Below are positions 11,050-24,227 of a DNA stretch of 64,000 nucleotides, one piece after another. Below the pieces are notes generated by a model. That model was not told the DNA's origin. It ran no database searches and saw only the letters and a program-made list of their open reading frames with translations. Source of the stretch: Toxonevra muliebris (taxonomy: Eukaryota > Arthropoda > Insecta > Diptera > Pallopteridae); contig OY829328.1 in the NCBI GenBank assembly GCA_963691655.1, positions 6,538,204 through 6,602,203 on the forward strand, written 5' to 3'. How positions within the stretch are numbered: position 1 is the stretch's first letter; every line of letters begins with the position of its first letter. Position numbers and translations under genes: made by a program.

Positions 11050-13564
11050 ATGGGTTTAGCAACCTCAACTGTCAAGCATCTATTGTTGGTGTTAAATTTT
11101 ATATTCGCGGTGAGTAAATTTGTAAGAAAGCTTATGTTTTCTTTTCACTTAAGTAATTAAATTTTCTTTGGAGATAATTATGAGGTGGGAGCCAGTGAGC
11201 GCAAGTAGAAATTGAGTGTCACATTTATTTAAGATTTAAAATTTTTTTTTTAAGTCATGCATATCAAATTTCACACATACTAACTCCAAGTCTAATCTGT
11301 TTAATTCTTATTTGGTTTTCTTAGAATGGTATGCAAGTATTCAATTGTTTGACCTTCATTATTATTAATGTTGTTATAAATATTTAAAAAGTCATAAAAA
11401 AAATTCACTTTTCACCATTTCATTGCAATGTGAAAAACATCATCGAAAATATATTTATGTGTATATTTTGTTTTGCACAAAAATATATAAAAACAAAATT
11501 GTATATCTACACTCTGCGAAATTTATAGTTAGAGTTTCCATAAAAGTTTTTTCTCGGTCTGTAGACACAGTAAAGGAAGGGGGCTGAGATAAATTTCTTC
11601 GGTCGGCTATTTTTCGTCCCTTTAAATTTTTTTTGATTCGTGCCCAATTCATCAAAATGTATGAAATTTTCATCGTTAAGGGGGATTAATTCCGAAACTT
11701 ATCCCTCTCTCACCGGCTATAGTACAATATTCCTTGAGACTGAGTGATTGGTTTAGTCCAGCCCTCCCTCAACTCTAACCCTCCCTTCTTAGATCCGCTA
11801 TTGTCCACAATCATAAACGTGGCAAAGCCAAAACATTGGAGATTTAATATAGTGAAAAAAACTCTCTTGCTTAGAAATTTTAAAAATATTAAAAGCGCCA
11901 ATCTTACAAAGCAAAAATTCGTAAATTTTTCCGTTAATCTTTTTGTTTTGGTTAGGTACAGCAGGACCACCCGGTTTTGGGTGTTAAGACCTTCCAGCCC
12001 CAATTAGGGCTGGAAACACATTATTTTGTTTTTAGGAAAACAAACTTTTTTATTCAAAGCCTCTCTTACCTTGGAGAACCCCTTCAGTGACAGCGAATCT
12101 CTTCGATTCAGCATTATCATGTTTTACTACAAACAAGGCTTTATCATATAAGGATTTAATTAGATTTATACACCTTGCACTAACATCCTTTGAATAAAGT
12201 TTTTGCCAAAGCAGATCATGTACGACAGAGTCAAAAGCTCGACGAAAGTCGATAAAGAGAGTTTACGCTATGAATTTTTTGTGTCTCATGTGGATATGTA
12301 GAGCAGATTGCAGTGTAAAAATATTATCAATGCCTCTGTAGTGTATCTCCGCTTTTATGAAATAGAACAAGCATTTAATGAGGCCATGATTTAGGGGTTT
12401 TTGCCATACTTTAAGACATTATTAAAGAAGGAGTGAAGGTAATTTAGTCCTTGCATAGGCAGTGATTTAAAAAATTCTGAGCTAACCAAGTCTTCGCCCG
12501 GACTTTTACTATTCTTGCATTTGTTTAATGCTAGTCTTATTTCAGCTAGTGAAACTTCTACATCCAATAGTGGATTAAATGTTCCCAAAAAATACCTATC
12601 AATTTTTGTGCTGGTTGTTAGTAATTGAGAGTATATTCTTCCCATTCCCCGATTGGTATGGGGTTTTGCGCCTTCATTTTACAGTTGCTTATGTATAAAT
12701 TAATTTATATTAATTTTTCTATTTTTCTATTTTTAATTTCCAATTGTAGATACTTGGCCTAATATTAATTGGCTTCGGTATATTCATTTTGGTTAGCGCT
12801 GCTCAAAATACTTTCGATCATGGTGAAAATTGGGCTGGTGGCCTGATTATAGCGCTTGGCGTTATAACCGTTAGTATTTCGTTATTTGGCTGCTTGGCAA
12901 CGATACATGAATCACGAAAAAAGTTAACTATAGTAAGCAATTTTAAATAATACAAAATCACTTAAAGATTTCTCTAATATTACTTCTTTCTAATTCTAGT
13001 TTATCATTATTTTAATAGTCTTGATATTGGTGCAACTCTTGATGACCGGCATGGCATCACAAGGCACTAGAGATGGCTTATCCGGCAGTGTTCAAGATGG
13101 TTTTGAAAAGTTATGGAAATATGAAATGGATGAACCGGGTTCATTAGCATATTACGAGGATTGGGTATGTGGTTATGATGGGGACTATGTTTTATTTCAA
13201 CACCGTTCATATTTCCTTTTATTATAGCTTCATTGTTGTGGTGTTAATAGCACTGAGGATTATCGAAACGTTGGCCATGAAATACCAAAAACATGCTGCA
13301 AAGTACATATTTGTACTAGAGAAAATGTTTACCGAGTCGGATGCCAGGCAAAATTCGAAGAATACCTAGCTTCAAAGATGTTAACATTCAGCATTGTTGG
13401 TTGGCTTTTAATAATTTCAGAGGTTTGTTTGTTATTTAGTGGATTTGTGTGGAATAGTCTTTGAAAGTTCATTTTCTTTGTAGATTATTGGTGCAGTTTT
13501 TGCCTGGATGCTATTGAGCTCTTTGAAAAATCGCAGTCGTCGTGCTAATGTCGGTTGGATGTAA
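11050..13564 (+). CDS. Tetraspanin B (Tsp42E-type), 5 exons, 227 aa
   Basis: Tetraspanin on the same strand as A, about 2.7 kb after A's stop. Exons: 11050-11109, 12750-12932, 13000-13164, 13228-13422, 13484-13564; all junctions phase 0, stop TAA. Exon sizes match A except that exon 4 is one codon shorter. TM1 about residues 9-35, TM2 ends with FGC about residue 65, TM3 about 81-100, TM4 about 192-212. The loop carries LHCCG (139-141), KTCC and GC, six cysteines, with an NST sequon just after CCG. Exon 1 (MGLATSTVK) has no cysteine, unlike most relatives, so few juxtamembrane palmitoylation sites remain. Core promoter elements at 10726-10759 give a predicted 5' leader of about 320 nt. Intron 1 (1.64 kb) carries an antisense LINE reverse transcriptase fragment. 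The product is clear as a tetraspanin; the exact orthologue is not. Confidence 0.93.
11110..12039. other. First part of intron 1 of gene B, nothing recognised
   Basis: AT-rich intronic DNA. Two overlapping open frames at 11710-12007 on opposite strands have no family resemblance. Confidence 0.5.
12040..12645 (-). pseudogene. LINE reverse transcriptase fragment
   Basis: Minus strand, from 12645 down. SLAEIRLALNKCKNSKSPGED (about 12555-12493) and EFFKSLP lead to a degraded YRGI-like block near 12340. Then comes LFIDFRRAFDSVVH (about 12255-12215), the catalytic block A of LINE reverse transcriptase, and finally GVLQG near 12070. Only the N-terminal half of the RT domain remains. It lies antisense in intron 1 of gene B and differs from the LINE in gene A by covering a different part of ORF2. 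Confidence 0.85.
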
Positions 13565-13711
13565 TTGGTTGCCTTATATAACTAGACGCATTTCTATTAC
13601 TTAGTTTTACTAACAAATTTTTTTTTTTTATAATTCATTTACAATTTACCTATATGAGTAAGTATTAGTTGTAAGCATATACCATTAATCTTTGGTTTCT
13701 TAATAATATTA

Positions 13712-13717
13712 AATAAA
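13712..13717 (+). terminator. Poly(A) signal of gene B
   Basis: AATAAA about 150 nt after the stop of gene B. Confidence 0.65.
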
Positions 13718-13739
13718 GATGGAATTACTAATAATATAA

Positions 13740-15480
13740 AGGGTTCTCAAAAATTCTTATTTTTATATGCAATCGATTGAAATGGCCTAATTGAACATTT
13801 TAAACTATCCATAAACCAAGCCCTGTCTGTGCTATTTTATACCAAGACTAAACCATCAAAGGTAATATTGAGTTCATTTTAAAGACATATCAATTATTTT
13901 ATGAAAACTTAGCTTTAAACGATTGCCACAAGACTTTCATTGCAGCTGAAGTATCATAACTCCAGAAGGTTTCCGCATTGGGTTTCAAGTTACTTCCTCT
14001 AGCGCAGCTAACCATTTGTAGAGACTAGTTTTTTATTCAATACAAACTCCAATCATATCACATCTGAATTTAAATTATTACGTTAAACTATTTTATTCGA
14101 TATTTCAACTTTTAATATTATTTTCTAATCATCATCATCATTAACTTTTTATGTGCTAACAGAAAAGTTTGGCGCCAAAATATCGCATCCGATTTCTTAT
14201 TTTTAAATTGCAAGTATATTTTGTTTGTATCATCATGTCGATTGTATTTGACAGATCCCACGTGCAGTATGTTCAGTGTGTTAAAGATTTTAAATATTTG
14301 GATATATCTCAGTACAGAGTGTTTCATATCAAATATATGTACACTTGCATATACTTAGTAATTTCAATTTAATGATAAATAAATTGGTTTAATCATTATT
14401 AAGCTATAATTACGTATCTTTTTTATATAACTAACCTGCAATGAAGTGGAATAATAGGACAGACACACAACATAACTAACTACGTACATATATGTTACTA
14501 TCATATCTGATTTAATTGCTATTTATAATATTTATACTGAAATGTATTAAACAAAAATCTTATCTAATCTAAACAAACCTAAATTTCGAATTTCAGAATC
14601 AAATTTTTAGTTCTGGTTATTTACAGATCAACTGTTTAGTATAGTGAAGTGAAAGTGGCCATCGTGGTTAGTGCTTATTTTGTTAGCTGGTGTTTATAAA
14701 CAGTTTTTAACGAATCAATTATTTAATATCAACATATATTTATTATCATAAAAAATAAGTATTTATTACACTCAACGATCTAAATAATCTTTTATTATTA
14801 AAGACATTTTGTGACAGCATAATATCGATTACGGAATGACGCCGTTGACGTGAAACCATATTCTTTCTGCAATTGATGACGACATTCAATGTGGCCAAAG
14901 GTAGATAACGTTGTCTTGCTTTAGAACTTAATCTATAAGATATTTATGAATATAATATTATAAGAGTGTTGTTGTTGTATCAACACGAATGTGGATATTA
15001 GAATGGACATTAGGGATTTCATTGATATCTAGGAAAGGTAATATAAAATAAAAAAAATTGAATTTTAGCTTCTGTTTTTCCGAATACTAAAGACAAATTT
15101 ATATTATTATACACAGGAATGAGGATCGAAACAAAATGAAAATAGTTTCTGGGAAAAATATTCCGATTGGTGCAAAAACTACACAGCGTGTAAAACATTC
15201 AAATCAGCTGATTTTTTTTTTTAAAAGATATGTATAATATACTGATCAAATTTGTACATATATGACTGATATTTTGTAAAAATTAGCATACAAGGAAACT
15301 AAGAAAAGTTCGCAAAGTTGTTAGTATTTAATTAGTTTTTAAAAAATCCAAAGTTGTTAGATGGTGTAAAAATATTACGATATTCCAGACTGGATATTTT
15401 TCTGTGAAGAGCAGCCCCACGAAGGCCACATGAAATCTTTAAATAATGGTACAAATGTGGGCCAGGTGAAGCTTAAAACT
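13740..15480. other. Intergenic DNA between genes B and C, no gene recognised
   Basis: AT-rich spacer with only short open frames lacking recognisable domains. An exon with the 5'UTR of gene C may lie in this spacer but cannot be located by eye. Confidence 0.45.
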
Positions 15481-15489
15481 AAGGAAAAT

Positions 15490-15640
15490 ACAAGGTGGTC
15501 ACTGTAGTCTAGTTGATAATATGCTTGACAGGGTGAAAAATGAAAATTTTTCTACACACAAACCTTAAGAATAAAAAAGAAAAATAAAATGCTTTTCACT
15601 TCGCTGTTCGGATTCGGCATGAAACTGTTGGTTTTTTCGA
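15490..15640 (+). repeat. SINE-like copy (degraded)
   Basis: A tRNA-like A-box region (CACTGTAGTCTAGTTG near 15500) is followed about 100 nt later by GTTCGGATTCGGCATGAAAC. This matches, imperfectly, the body shared by the copies at 26046-26190 and 39990-40245. The order head then body agrees with the copy at 40 kb. Confidence 0.4.
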
Positions 15641-16275
15641 TTCGTGAACAAATATAACACACAAAACATGAATGGGCGAAAAAGCACTAGGCTCTCCATG
15701 GGTAGTTTTTTTTAACGAACGAATCCCAACGGACTCACTTACCCGCCCATCCGCACGAGGGGCACATCCGCATGACGTACGGATGTGGTGACCGGTTCAG
15801 ATGCATTCCGGAATGCCCTGATAAAGCGCTGATTGGGGAGAATAAATCCCTATTTGGTCTTCTTTACAGCTACAGATTATTAGTAATCATCAGCTGTTTA
15901 ACGATTAAGAAAATTTAATATATTTAATTTTATATACTGGAGAGAGTCGGAAATGTCAAAAATGTCGTGTTGAGAATTGAAATCATTACACAAACAACGA
16001 AAAGGATTATTTTGAGCATAGTTTGTTCTACAAGCATCAAGTTTAATAGGAATGGGATATCTAGAACAGCGATTTGGAACATTAATTTTGATTTCATTGA
16101 GTAAGATTCGAGTTCTGTCATAAAAAGGAAAGGATGACCCAAAAGTATGACTGATGAACTGAATTTGTAGAGAAGATAAAAAATTATGAAAGCTAAAGAT
16201 TAGAAATTGACTTTTTGTTCGTTTGTTTTTCTCCAAATAACTTAGCGAACTTTTATTAGTTGATTTTACTAAATT

Positions 16276-17660
16276 AAAAGATAAATATCAGACTCACTAT
16301 CGACCAAAACCCAGAATAAGAGCAAAAACTAGTGCAAACATTTTATCAAATACAGGTCAAAAATTAAAAGATAACTGGAACAAAACTGAGACCAAAATTC
16401 AAACTAAAATCGGATAGAAATTTAGGCGGAAATTTCGACCAAATTTCAAACTAAAATTCAAATACTTTTTTCAGATTGAAGTTCAAACCAAGAAAAGAAC
16501 CAAATTCAGATCAAAAATCCAGATCAAAATGAGATCAAAATCTTGGTTATGACTTTTATGATGGATTTATATTGTTAAATGATCTATTTTGAGTAAACAA
16601 TTTGAAGGAAATTTTAAATTCCTTTGAGAAAATTTTTTGATACATCTCTATTTTTTGAGTCATTTTTGGTCGAAACAAAAACCCGAAAAAAATTAAATTA
16701 AGATAACAGTTGATTTGGATAGTACTTTAAACCAATTTTTTAAATATATATTTATATCACTCTTAGCATCGACATCACTATTAATATCGGCCTGGTGGTG
16801 AGTTTACGATCTCACAACTCCATAACCATGTACTTCATTTTTATAAAAAACGTTCTTTAAGCTTGATATACATTACTTAAAATGTAAATATATCTGAATT
16901 TGACCAAAACACCAATACGTTTTGGGGTACCGGGCAACAACCGGTTAAAAAAAAACGATGTTCAGACTACGAATCGGAATCGGAGATCGAATTAAGGTCA
17001 AAACTTAGACTAAAAAGCCGAAATTCAGTCCGAATCAAAACCAAAACTAGCTTTAAAATTCATTCCAAAATTCAAAAAATATTTAAACCACAACTCAGAC
17101 CTATAGTTAGACAAAACTTACGGCCAAAAGGACACCAAATACTGAATGAAAGTAACCCAAAATTCAAACCAAAAACTAATGGGAATATCTGATAAATATT
17201 TATATGAAAAAATTTTAACTTAAATTAAACAAAAACTAGACTGAAATTCCAGACGAATTCAGACCAAATTTTAAAACGAAATTCAGACAGATTTCGGACC
17301 GAAATTCAGATCAAAAAAGTATAAAATCAAGCCAATTCAGACGAAAATATTAACTACAACTCAAACTAAGAGTTAGATTAAAACTGAGGCTAAAAGACGC
17401 CAAATACAAATTAAAAGCAAACAAAAATTTAGACCAGAAATCTGATCAAACGCTGGAAAGCAAATCAAAATTTAGACCAAACATGGATTGTAACTCAAAC
17501 AAAATTCAGATTGCAATTCAAACTAAAATAAAGCAAAATTCTGACTTACAATCAAACCAGAATTCAGATCAAAAACGGGCAAAAACAGAAAAGTTAAACC
17601 AATATCAGACTAAAATTCAGTGCAAAATTCAATCCAAAAACTAGACCATTATCAAGCTTT
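16276..17660. repeat. Long degenerate short-period repeat (ACCAAAATTCAG-like)
   Basis: Variants of a roughly 12-nt word related to ACCAAAATTCAGACC recur across 1.3 kb on the plus strand, densest at 16310-16530 and 16980-17650. Unrelated DNA lies in between (about 16560-16970). Copies drift in length and sequence, so this is an old low-complexity array rather than a clean satellite. No open frame runs through it. Confidence 0.65.
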
Positions 17661-17669
17661 CTAAAAGTA

Positions 17670-19680
17670 AAACTAGCATTGAAATTATAGATTCAATGTA
17701 GTCTCAATGTATTTAATAACCAGTTGCACTGTAAGGTGCATCCTATTGGCATCCGCCCAGTAAGGCGGCTAATCAGAATTGATTCAAATATATGACCCCA
17801 TTTTAATATCTATATATTAAATTTAAATTATTATTATTAAAATAAAATATAATATAAAATAATATTTTAAATCCTAAAGTTTTTCGTTTGTTGAAAGTAT
17901 ATACTTTTCAGTGCTGATGGCTTTTTTTTTTGTTTGGAAAAATCTAAATATTTTTGATTTATCAAAAATTACTGTTTATTATAAGATTATAGGGTTCAAT
18001 GGGGGGCTTCAGCTCCTATAGCCCGTCCTCCCCCCTTCCCCCTGGATACGCTACTGGCAGTGTAGACTAATCACTGTTGTATAAAAACTCATACAAAGAA
18101 ACAGTGTGCTCCATTTAAATATTTACCCAGCTTTGTCCACGACAAGATATAGGTTTCTTGTAAGGTATTTTCTCGATAACTTGTCTGAGTGCTCGGCAAT
18201 TAGCCCAAAGAATCTTAGACTCTATGGGGTCGGTTTAGTAAGGGCCTACATTAGTTCAGAGTTGCTGTGGATCAGCCACAGTAACCAAACAGCTAACACT
18301 ATGGAAATATGAAAATGGAAATAATTTATTTTAATGAAGCTGAAGTTATTTCTAAACCTTTTTGGAAAAACAAATAAATTGTGCTTAGAATTATCGTATT
18401 TTTTTGAAAGGAAAATAAAGGTCTTTCGACCGTTTTTGGGAGTAAAAATCACGCATTTTTTAAGGTTTAAAATGATATTACGCATTTGATGAGACTTTAT
18501 CTGAACCCAACATCTGTTCAATCGAATCATTTCATGGCATTTATTTAACGATTTTACGAGCATTTAAAAAAGTCAAAGTCTAAAAAATGTCATGAGATAA
18601 TTTTTCATGTATCATATCCTTTATGAAAATCAAGTGATCTTTTCATTTCACCACCATACATACTGCTGAATTCTCCATTAACGTTGTCTCTTTCTAAGTC
18701 TTAAAAAAAACAGCCACCATGCCTCTGTTAACGTCGTTGAATTATTCGATTTACATCGTTTAATTGTTGGCTATTCTTCGATTTCTATAGTCTTTCAATT
18801 TACACGTAGAAATAACGAATTGTTGCGGAATTCTCCAATTGTCTTATTTCGATCTACATCGTTTTAATTCATGTAAGTTGTCAAATTTTGGAACAAAGTA
18901 CGACGTAAATCGAGAGATTACTGTAGCTATGTCATATTCAATTAAATTTTTCAGCATTTTAGAAATTTCATTATAGGAAATTCTCTATTTGTCTTCTTCT
19001 CCTTTTAAATATGGCATTACTATTGAAAATAATATTTGCCTTCTTTCGAGTGCACCCTGTGCTAAGACGCCAATAACTTTTCTTAGATTTTAAATTTTTT
19101 TCAATTTAAAACAGATTTTCTGTGTTTTCTTTATAAAATCTTCCACACAGTCGCGTTTGTCCCATAAAACGAGAGTGATCGAAAAACGTTTTTGAACGGA
19201 AAATCTTATTTTCTTCTTTGGTTTCCACCAATTAAAAGTGTGTGTATATAAACAAAAAACTAAATAATTGTTTTTCACACGTATTTTTGTGGTGCGTGTG
19301 TTTTTTAAAATACCACTGTTTTTCTCAATGCTATATCTACCTATGTGTACATACAATATATTTGGATATATGTTGATATGTATTTTATATATACTTTTTT
19401 TTATATATGAAGAGGGGGAATGTTTTAAGTGAACCGAAAATTTGAAACAACAGAATAAACTACACATGTATACATATATATATTTTTAAAACAAAAATGT
19501 TTTAAAAAATAGTAATTGTTTAAAAAAAGAATTCGAATCGCTTCGAAAGCACATGAGTTATTTATAAAATTGGGCGATTTTTTACAGTTGGTTTTATTTA
19601 ATTCATAAATTTCTTTAGATTGAAAAATGTTTTTACTTTTCAAAAGCTTTTAATTAATTTCTCTATTTTACTATTGCAGA
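17670..19680. other. Spacer upstream of gene C, no gene recognised
   Basis: AT-rich DNA. A GGGGGG-to-CCCCCC patch near 18001-18045 looks like the end of a decayed transposon. The end of this stretch (ACTATTGCAG at 19679) looks like the acceptor of a 5'UTR intron of gene C. The antisense frames at 18246-18563 and 19090-19467 show no domain. Confidence 0.45.
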
Positions 19681-19756
19681 AATAATAATTAAGGAAGTAA
19701 TTTAGCAACAAAAAAAAAAAAAGAAAAGAAAAGTAAAAGTAATAAAACGCTTGAAA

Positions 19757-22714
19757 ATGGCAGCCTCCTCCGCGACATTGTGGAAATATTCTCTATTAAT
19801 ATTGACAATTTTAATTACGGTAAGTTTTCAAATTTCAAATGTATGTATGTGTGTGTGCTGGCACGTACACCTTATATTTTTTAAATGTTTTCCAAAAATT
19901 TGCAATAACACCTACATACGTACATATGAATTTTCAAATATACACAAGTAAATGTATGTGGGTATAATTTTTCATAGGATATTTTCTAAGTTTATAAGAA
20001 TATGTTTAATATTCTATTTTTTAGATTTTAATATTTTGTTAGAAAAAGTGCACCGCTTTAGATGTGAGCTTTAGAATTTCCAAATACTTCCAATAGGTCA
20101 TAGCAAAGGAAGTTACTTCCATTTATGAAACTAGTTAATGATAAGAAATCTTAAATATCGGTAATAAGGAACTAAAATTATTTATCATTTATGAAAGAGA
20201 AAACCTGATGCAGTGTTTTTTCAGTTTGTTTTGATCTATAAAATATAGATAGTGGGGATAAATTACTCTATTAAACAAATAGACATTTTTTTAAACTAAT
20301 AGAGATGAGACAGGTGTACTTAGGGTAATGAGGGTCGCTGAGTCGAAAATCGTGAACGACTATAACAACGGCGAAAAAAATGGCAATAAATTATTTAAGA
20401 AAGAAAAATTATTATTAAGGGAAACTAGGGTATTGCGAACCGGTGTCATATTTTTTCCCTAGTAGTGGTTGACAGCTGGAAATAACTGTCATCAGTTCGC
20501 CTCATGTTAAGTTAATTTTTCCTTCACTACTTGACTTTTGTACAGGAACTGTTACCTCGCTTCAATAGCAAATAGAAATGTGATACTTCGATAATTTTTT
20601 TTTTCACTTTGTGTTTCGTTTAATTTCACCACATTTTCGAGAACCAACTCAGGTAAATATGTTCATAGTATTCGCGGAACCTTAAGCCTTCGACACAGAG
20701 AAGAAATTTTTGTGAAACTCGCATTGTATTACTTATATGCTACCATATTGCAAAAAAGAGCGTTTGGGGAATTTCGGACCATTTTTGTCGGGGAATTACG
20801 GGCCACTCAGTTCTTGACATTTGACAAGCTAACTTCATGCATTTGATGTATATGAGTAGTTTTTCTGTAGAGAATTTTAGGTTTCATTTTCAAAAAAAAA
20901 AAAACAACATATTTATTATTCATATTTAAAATTTGGAACATTCGAAAAATTAGTCGGTGATATCCCTTCGCTCTCAATAAGAATAAACGCGAGATCGACG
21001 AGATATTTTCGAAAAAACAAATAAGTCCGGGACAACGTTCTTCGCGTAGTGGAAGAAGACCCCCTACCCCCCCTAAATACGGCCTTGGCGGTCCACAATA
21101 CCCCAGTCTCTTATAAAAAAAAAAATTTGCTCAAAAAAAAAAGCCGGATTTTTTTTTTTTTTTTTGATATAGATGCGAATTAACAAAATTGGTCAAAATT
21201 GAGTTGAGAAATATTTTTAAATGTTTTTTAATTTTTTTTATATGGCCTAAAAAAGGCCTACGGAATTCGATTTTTAGAGGTTTTTTCAAAAGGATTTAGT
21301 TCACGTACGGTAATTGCTAGAGCCAAAATATTTTGGGAATCATCATAAAATAAGCCGAGGTTCATTTTTAGAATTTTTTTTATTTACTTATATTTTTTTT
21401 GGGATGCACTCTAATCATGTACATAAGTACATGAATATACGCTCTATATCTATTTAATTTATAAGTAATTAATTTTATAAGTTTTCGACTGTTCTTTCAT
21501 CTTTTATTTGACACTTGTACGATTTGTAAGAATTTCGAAAGTTATTTAAGAATTTATGTCACTGTGCCAATTAATATTAAGCCAAAACTTAAGGGCAAGA
21601 CAAATTTTATTATATTGTATTTCTTTTTTTTTACATCATTTGTCGTTTTTAAGTTATAGTGTGCAACGAAACAAAAAGTCATAACAAATTAAAAATTCAC
21701 ATACAATCATATGTATATATGTATTTTTGTAGTAAATGTTGGAGTAGAAAAAAAACGTCCCAATATACAATTTCATTATTTAATTATAGGTGCTCGATGT
21801 ATTCTTCATTACATGGGGTGTTGTTGGAATTGGAACTACCGGTTCCGTTTCGGCTGCCAATATTGTTGCCCTCTTGGGCTTATTCATTATCATTGTAAGC
21901 TTAATAGGATGGATGGCATCGGTGCGACGTTCCTATATACTTTCGAAACTGGTAGGTGTAATGCATAAGGACAAAATATAATTAACTCACTATATTATAT
22001 TTGATTGCAGTATATAATCTTGACCATAGTCACCGTAATATTTGAAACAATCTTGATGATCACATTGGTGGTAAGGAAGGAGACATTCATGGAGAGGGCA
22101 TCAAAATTTGTGGAAAAAAAATATGTAGCAAAAGAAACTGGTGTTATGGATAACGCACATATTAGAGTAAATATATTAGCCCTATTCATGATAAGTTGCA
22201 AATGGTCAAATTTTTTTATTGCATATCGCATATATTTGTTGTTGTGATTGCATTTGCAATGATGCAACACCATTTGCACCATATCGTGAATAGGGCTATT
22301 GCATTTTTCATGTTCTAGCTATTATTTACTAATGTATATAAATTTAATAAATTCTTTACAGTTTCACTGTTGTGGCATAGATAGTCCGCAAGATTATTTA
22401 ATAGACAACGATGATGTACTACCAAAAAGTTGTTGCTTCAATCAAGATTGCTCAATAGATGATAATATTTTTTCAAAAGGTTGCTTTGCCGCTGCTGCCC
22501 AATATTATGATAATAAAAGCGATAATTTGATGTTAGTTACTGTGGGCTTAGTTATTTTGCAGGTATGGAAAAATTTAGTTAAAATTAATTTTTGTTATTA
22601 TAATTCTAATACTATATTTCTTTTTAGGTTTTGAGTATTATATCTGCATATTACTTGATCAGAAGCATTAAACATCGCATTCTAAAAAGAGAACGAATTA
22701 TTATTAATGAATAA
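19757..22714 (+). CDS. Tetraspanin C, divergent, no cysteine outside the loop, 222 aa
   Basis: Exons: 19757-19819, 21790-21951, 22011-22166, 22362-22562, 22628-22714; all phase 0, stop TAA. The start is the ATG in TTGAAAATGGCA, where a good AAA-ATG-G context supports it. A likely 5'UTR acceptor (ACTATTGCAG) lies at 19679, so transcription probably begins further upstream. TM1 about residues 10-33, TM2 about 42-63, TM3 about 76-98, loop about 99-183, TM4 about 180-203. The loop keeps FHCCG (130-132), KSCC, QDC and KGC, six cysteines. Outside the loop there is none: the MGC start is replaced by MAASS and the FGC at the end of TM2 by IGW. EC1 is very short. The C-terminus is strongly basic and ends in RIIINE. 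An intact frame through five exons argues for a functional gene. It is the most derived member here. Confidence 0.9.
20419..21110. mobile_element. Inverted-end element in intron 1 of gene C
   Basis: GAAACTAGGGTATTGCGAACC near 20421 resembles the reverse complement of the sequence ending at 21110 (GAGACTGGGGTATTGTGGACC). TTAA precedes the left end and TTAT follows the right. The remaining intron (19820-20418 and 21111-21789) is AT-rich. It contains at about 21318-21375 a fragment resembling the arm of the element at 46342-47013. Confidence 0.45.
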
Positions 22715-22943
22715 TATACGAATTTATTTACAACAAACATACATATACCTCAATCACAATCGTAAAATTGTATTTAGTAATTAATTTTGGAAAAAAATAT
22801 AATAACAAATTCATTAATATCTAAGTAATTAATGTAATAAGTTACTCATCTAGCTCACATTCACATATTTCTTAAATATAAATAAGTGGAAATATTCTAT
22901 GAAAAATTAGAGAATTTATGACAAATGAGATGATACGAAGCCG

Positions 22944-22949
22944 AATAAA
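22944..22949 (+). terminator. Likely poly(A) signal of gene C
   Basis: AATAAA about 230 nt after the stop; no closer canonical hexamer was seen. Confidence 0.5.
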
Positions 22950-23172
22950 ATACCTTGTGAATACCCTAATTATTTTCTTTGACTGATACTTTTTGTATTA
23001 GGAAAAACAGATTCGCCAACTTGTGGGCGTTGGTCTATTACGATTCCCTATTTCATGAAAATTGTTTATTTAACAGATAATAAATAAGTTGAATTGTTTA
23101 ATAATTTATATAAATAAATACCTTAATATTGTGCATAAACAGTGACAAAATCTTGATACAAAATGTGTACAT

Positions 23173-24180
23173 CAGGGATGCCAACTCATTTTTTCTTTGT
23201 CCCCGACAGCCCTCGAGAAATTCCCCGATTTTCGATTGAATTCCCCGCATCGATATAATTTCATATTATAACAGCACCATATCAGCATTTTGCAAAAACG
23301 AAAAATTACCTAAAATTGACAATCAATGAGTGTTATATTAAGGCGACCCTGAACTTTCTCGGTCCAAAACTTAACCAATGGTAATTGATAGATTAATAGG
23401 AATGTACTTTCTAACTCTGGAATTCTTTTGGCACATGGGAGGTTTCACTTCAAGGGAACCCACTCTCAAAATCGATCCGACTCAAGCTTGCATAAAGTTT
23501 AATAATATTGGGTGGTAGTTGCCACACCAAATTTGAACGAGATGGGGTGTTTTGAGTTATTAGACGTTCATTTTGATAGATAAACAAGCCTCACCCCATT
23601 TTTGGATATCAAAGTTCTCGCAGGAGAAGGCATGGGCTCTTTTTTGACTCAAATAAAAAATGACAAAAACCTTGTTTTGAGAAAAACAGGTTTAAAGTTT
23701 TGATTATCGGTTTTTAACATATAAAATATATTACATCTTCTTTGTGGTGGCTGATCGTAATTTGTAAGTCAACAGATTAGTCAGCCAGGATTAAGAGTTA
23801 TTAATCAGGAGGTGCTGGACTTCTGAACGGTCGAAAGGGAAGTCGAAGCGCCGCGCGACTGTTTTGGCCTGACTGACACTCGACGCTATAATCGTCTTTC
23901 GTCTTTCAAATAGCACTCTTTTTTAACAATCGATTTCTCGAAACCAATAAATCGCAGGGCCCACTTAAGAAAAGACGAGGATTTAAGACCCAAAATATGA
24001 TATTTTGCGTAAGTTAAACGTTTTGCATTACATAAAATTGACAAAAAATATTCTACAGACTTTTATGACTAAAAGCTGAACGGCTTCAAATTCCCCGCAA
24101 AAAACAGCTCATTCCCCGATTCCCCGCACCCAGTAAAATTCCCCGCAAATCGGGGAATTCCCCGCAAGTTGGCATCGCTG
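23173..24180. mobile_element. hAT-like non-autonomous element, 1008 bp, perfect 8-bp duplication
   Basis: Ends CAGGGATGCCAACT and, on the minus strand from 24180, CAGCGATGCCAACT. The 8-bp direct repeat GTGTACAT flanks it exactly (23165-23172 and 24181-24188). ATTCCCCG and CCCCGC words are repeated near both ends. No transposase frame is seen. It lies just 3' of gene C. Confidence 0.88.
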
Positions 24181-24227
24181 GTGTACATAGACATTATTAA
24201 TGGAATATTATAAGAATGTGTACAAAT

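Noticed and set aside
19090..19467. 125-aa antisense open frame upstream of gene C
   Set aside because: No domain, lysine/isoleucine-rich as expected of AT-rich noncoding DNA.
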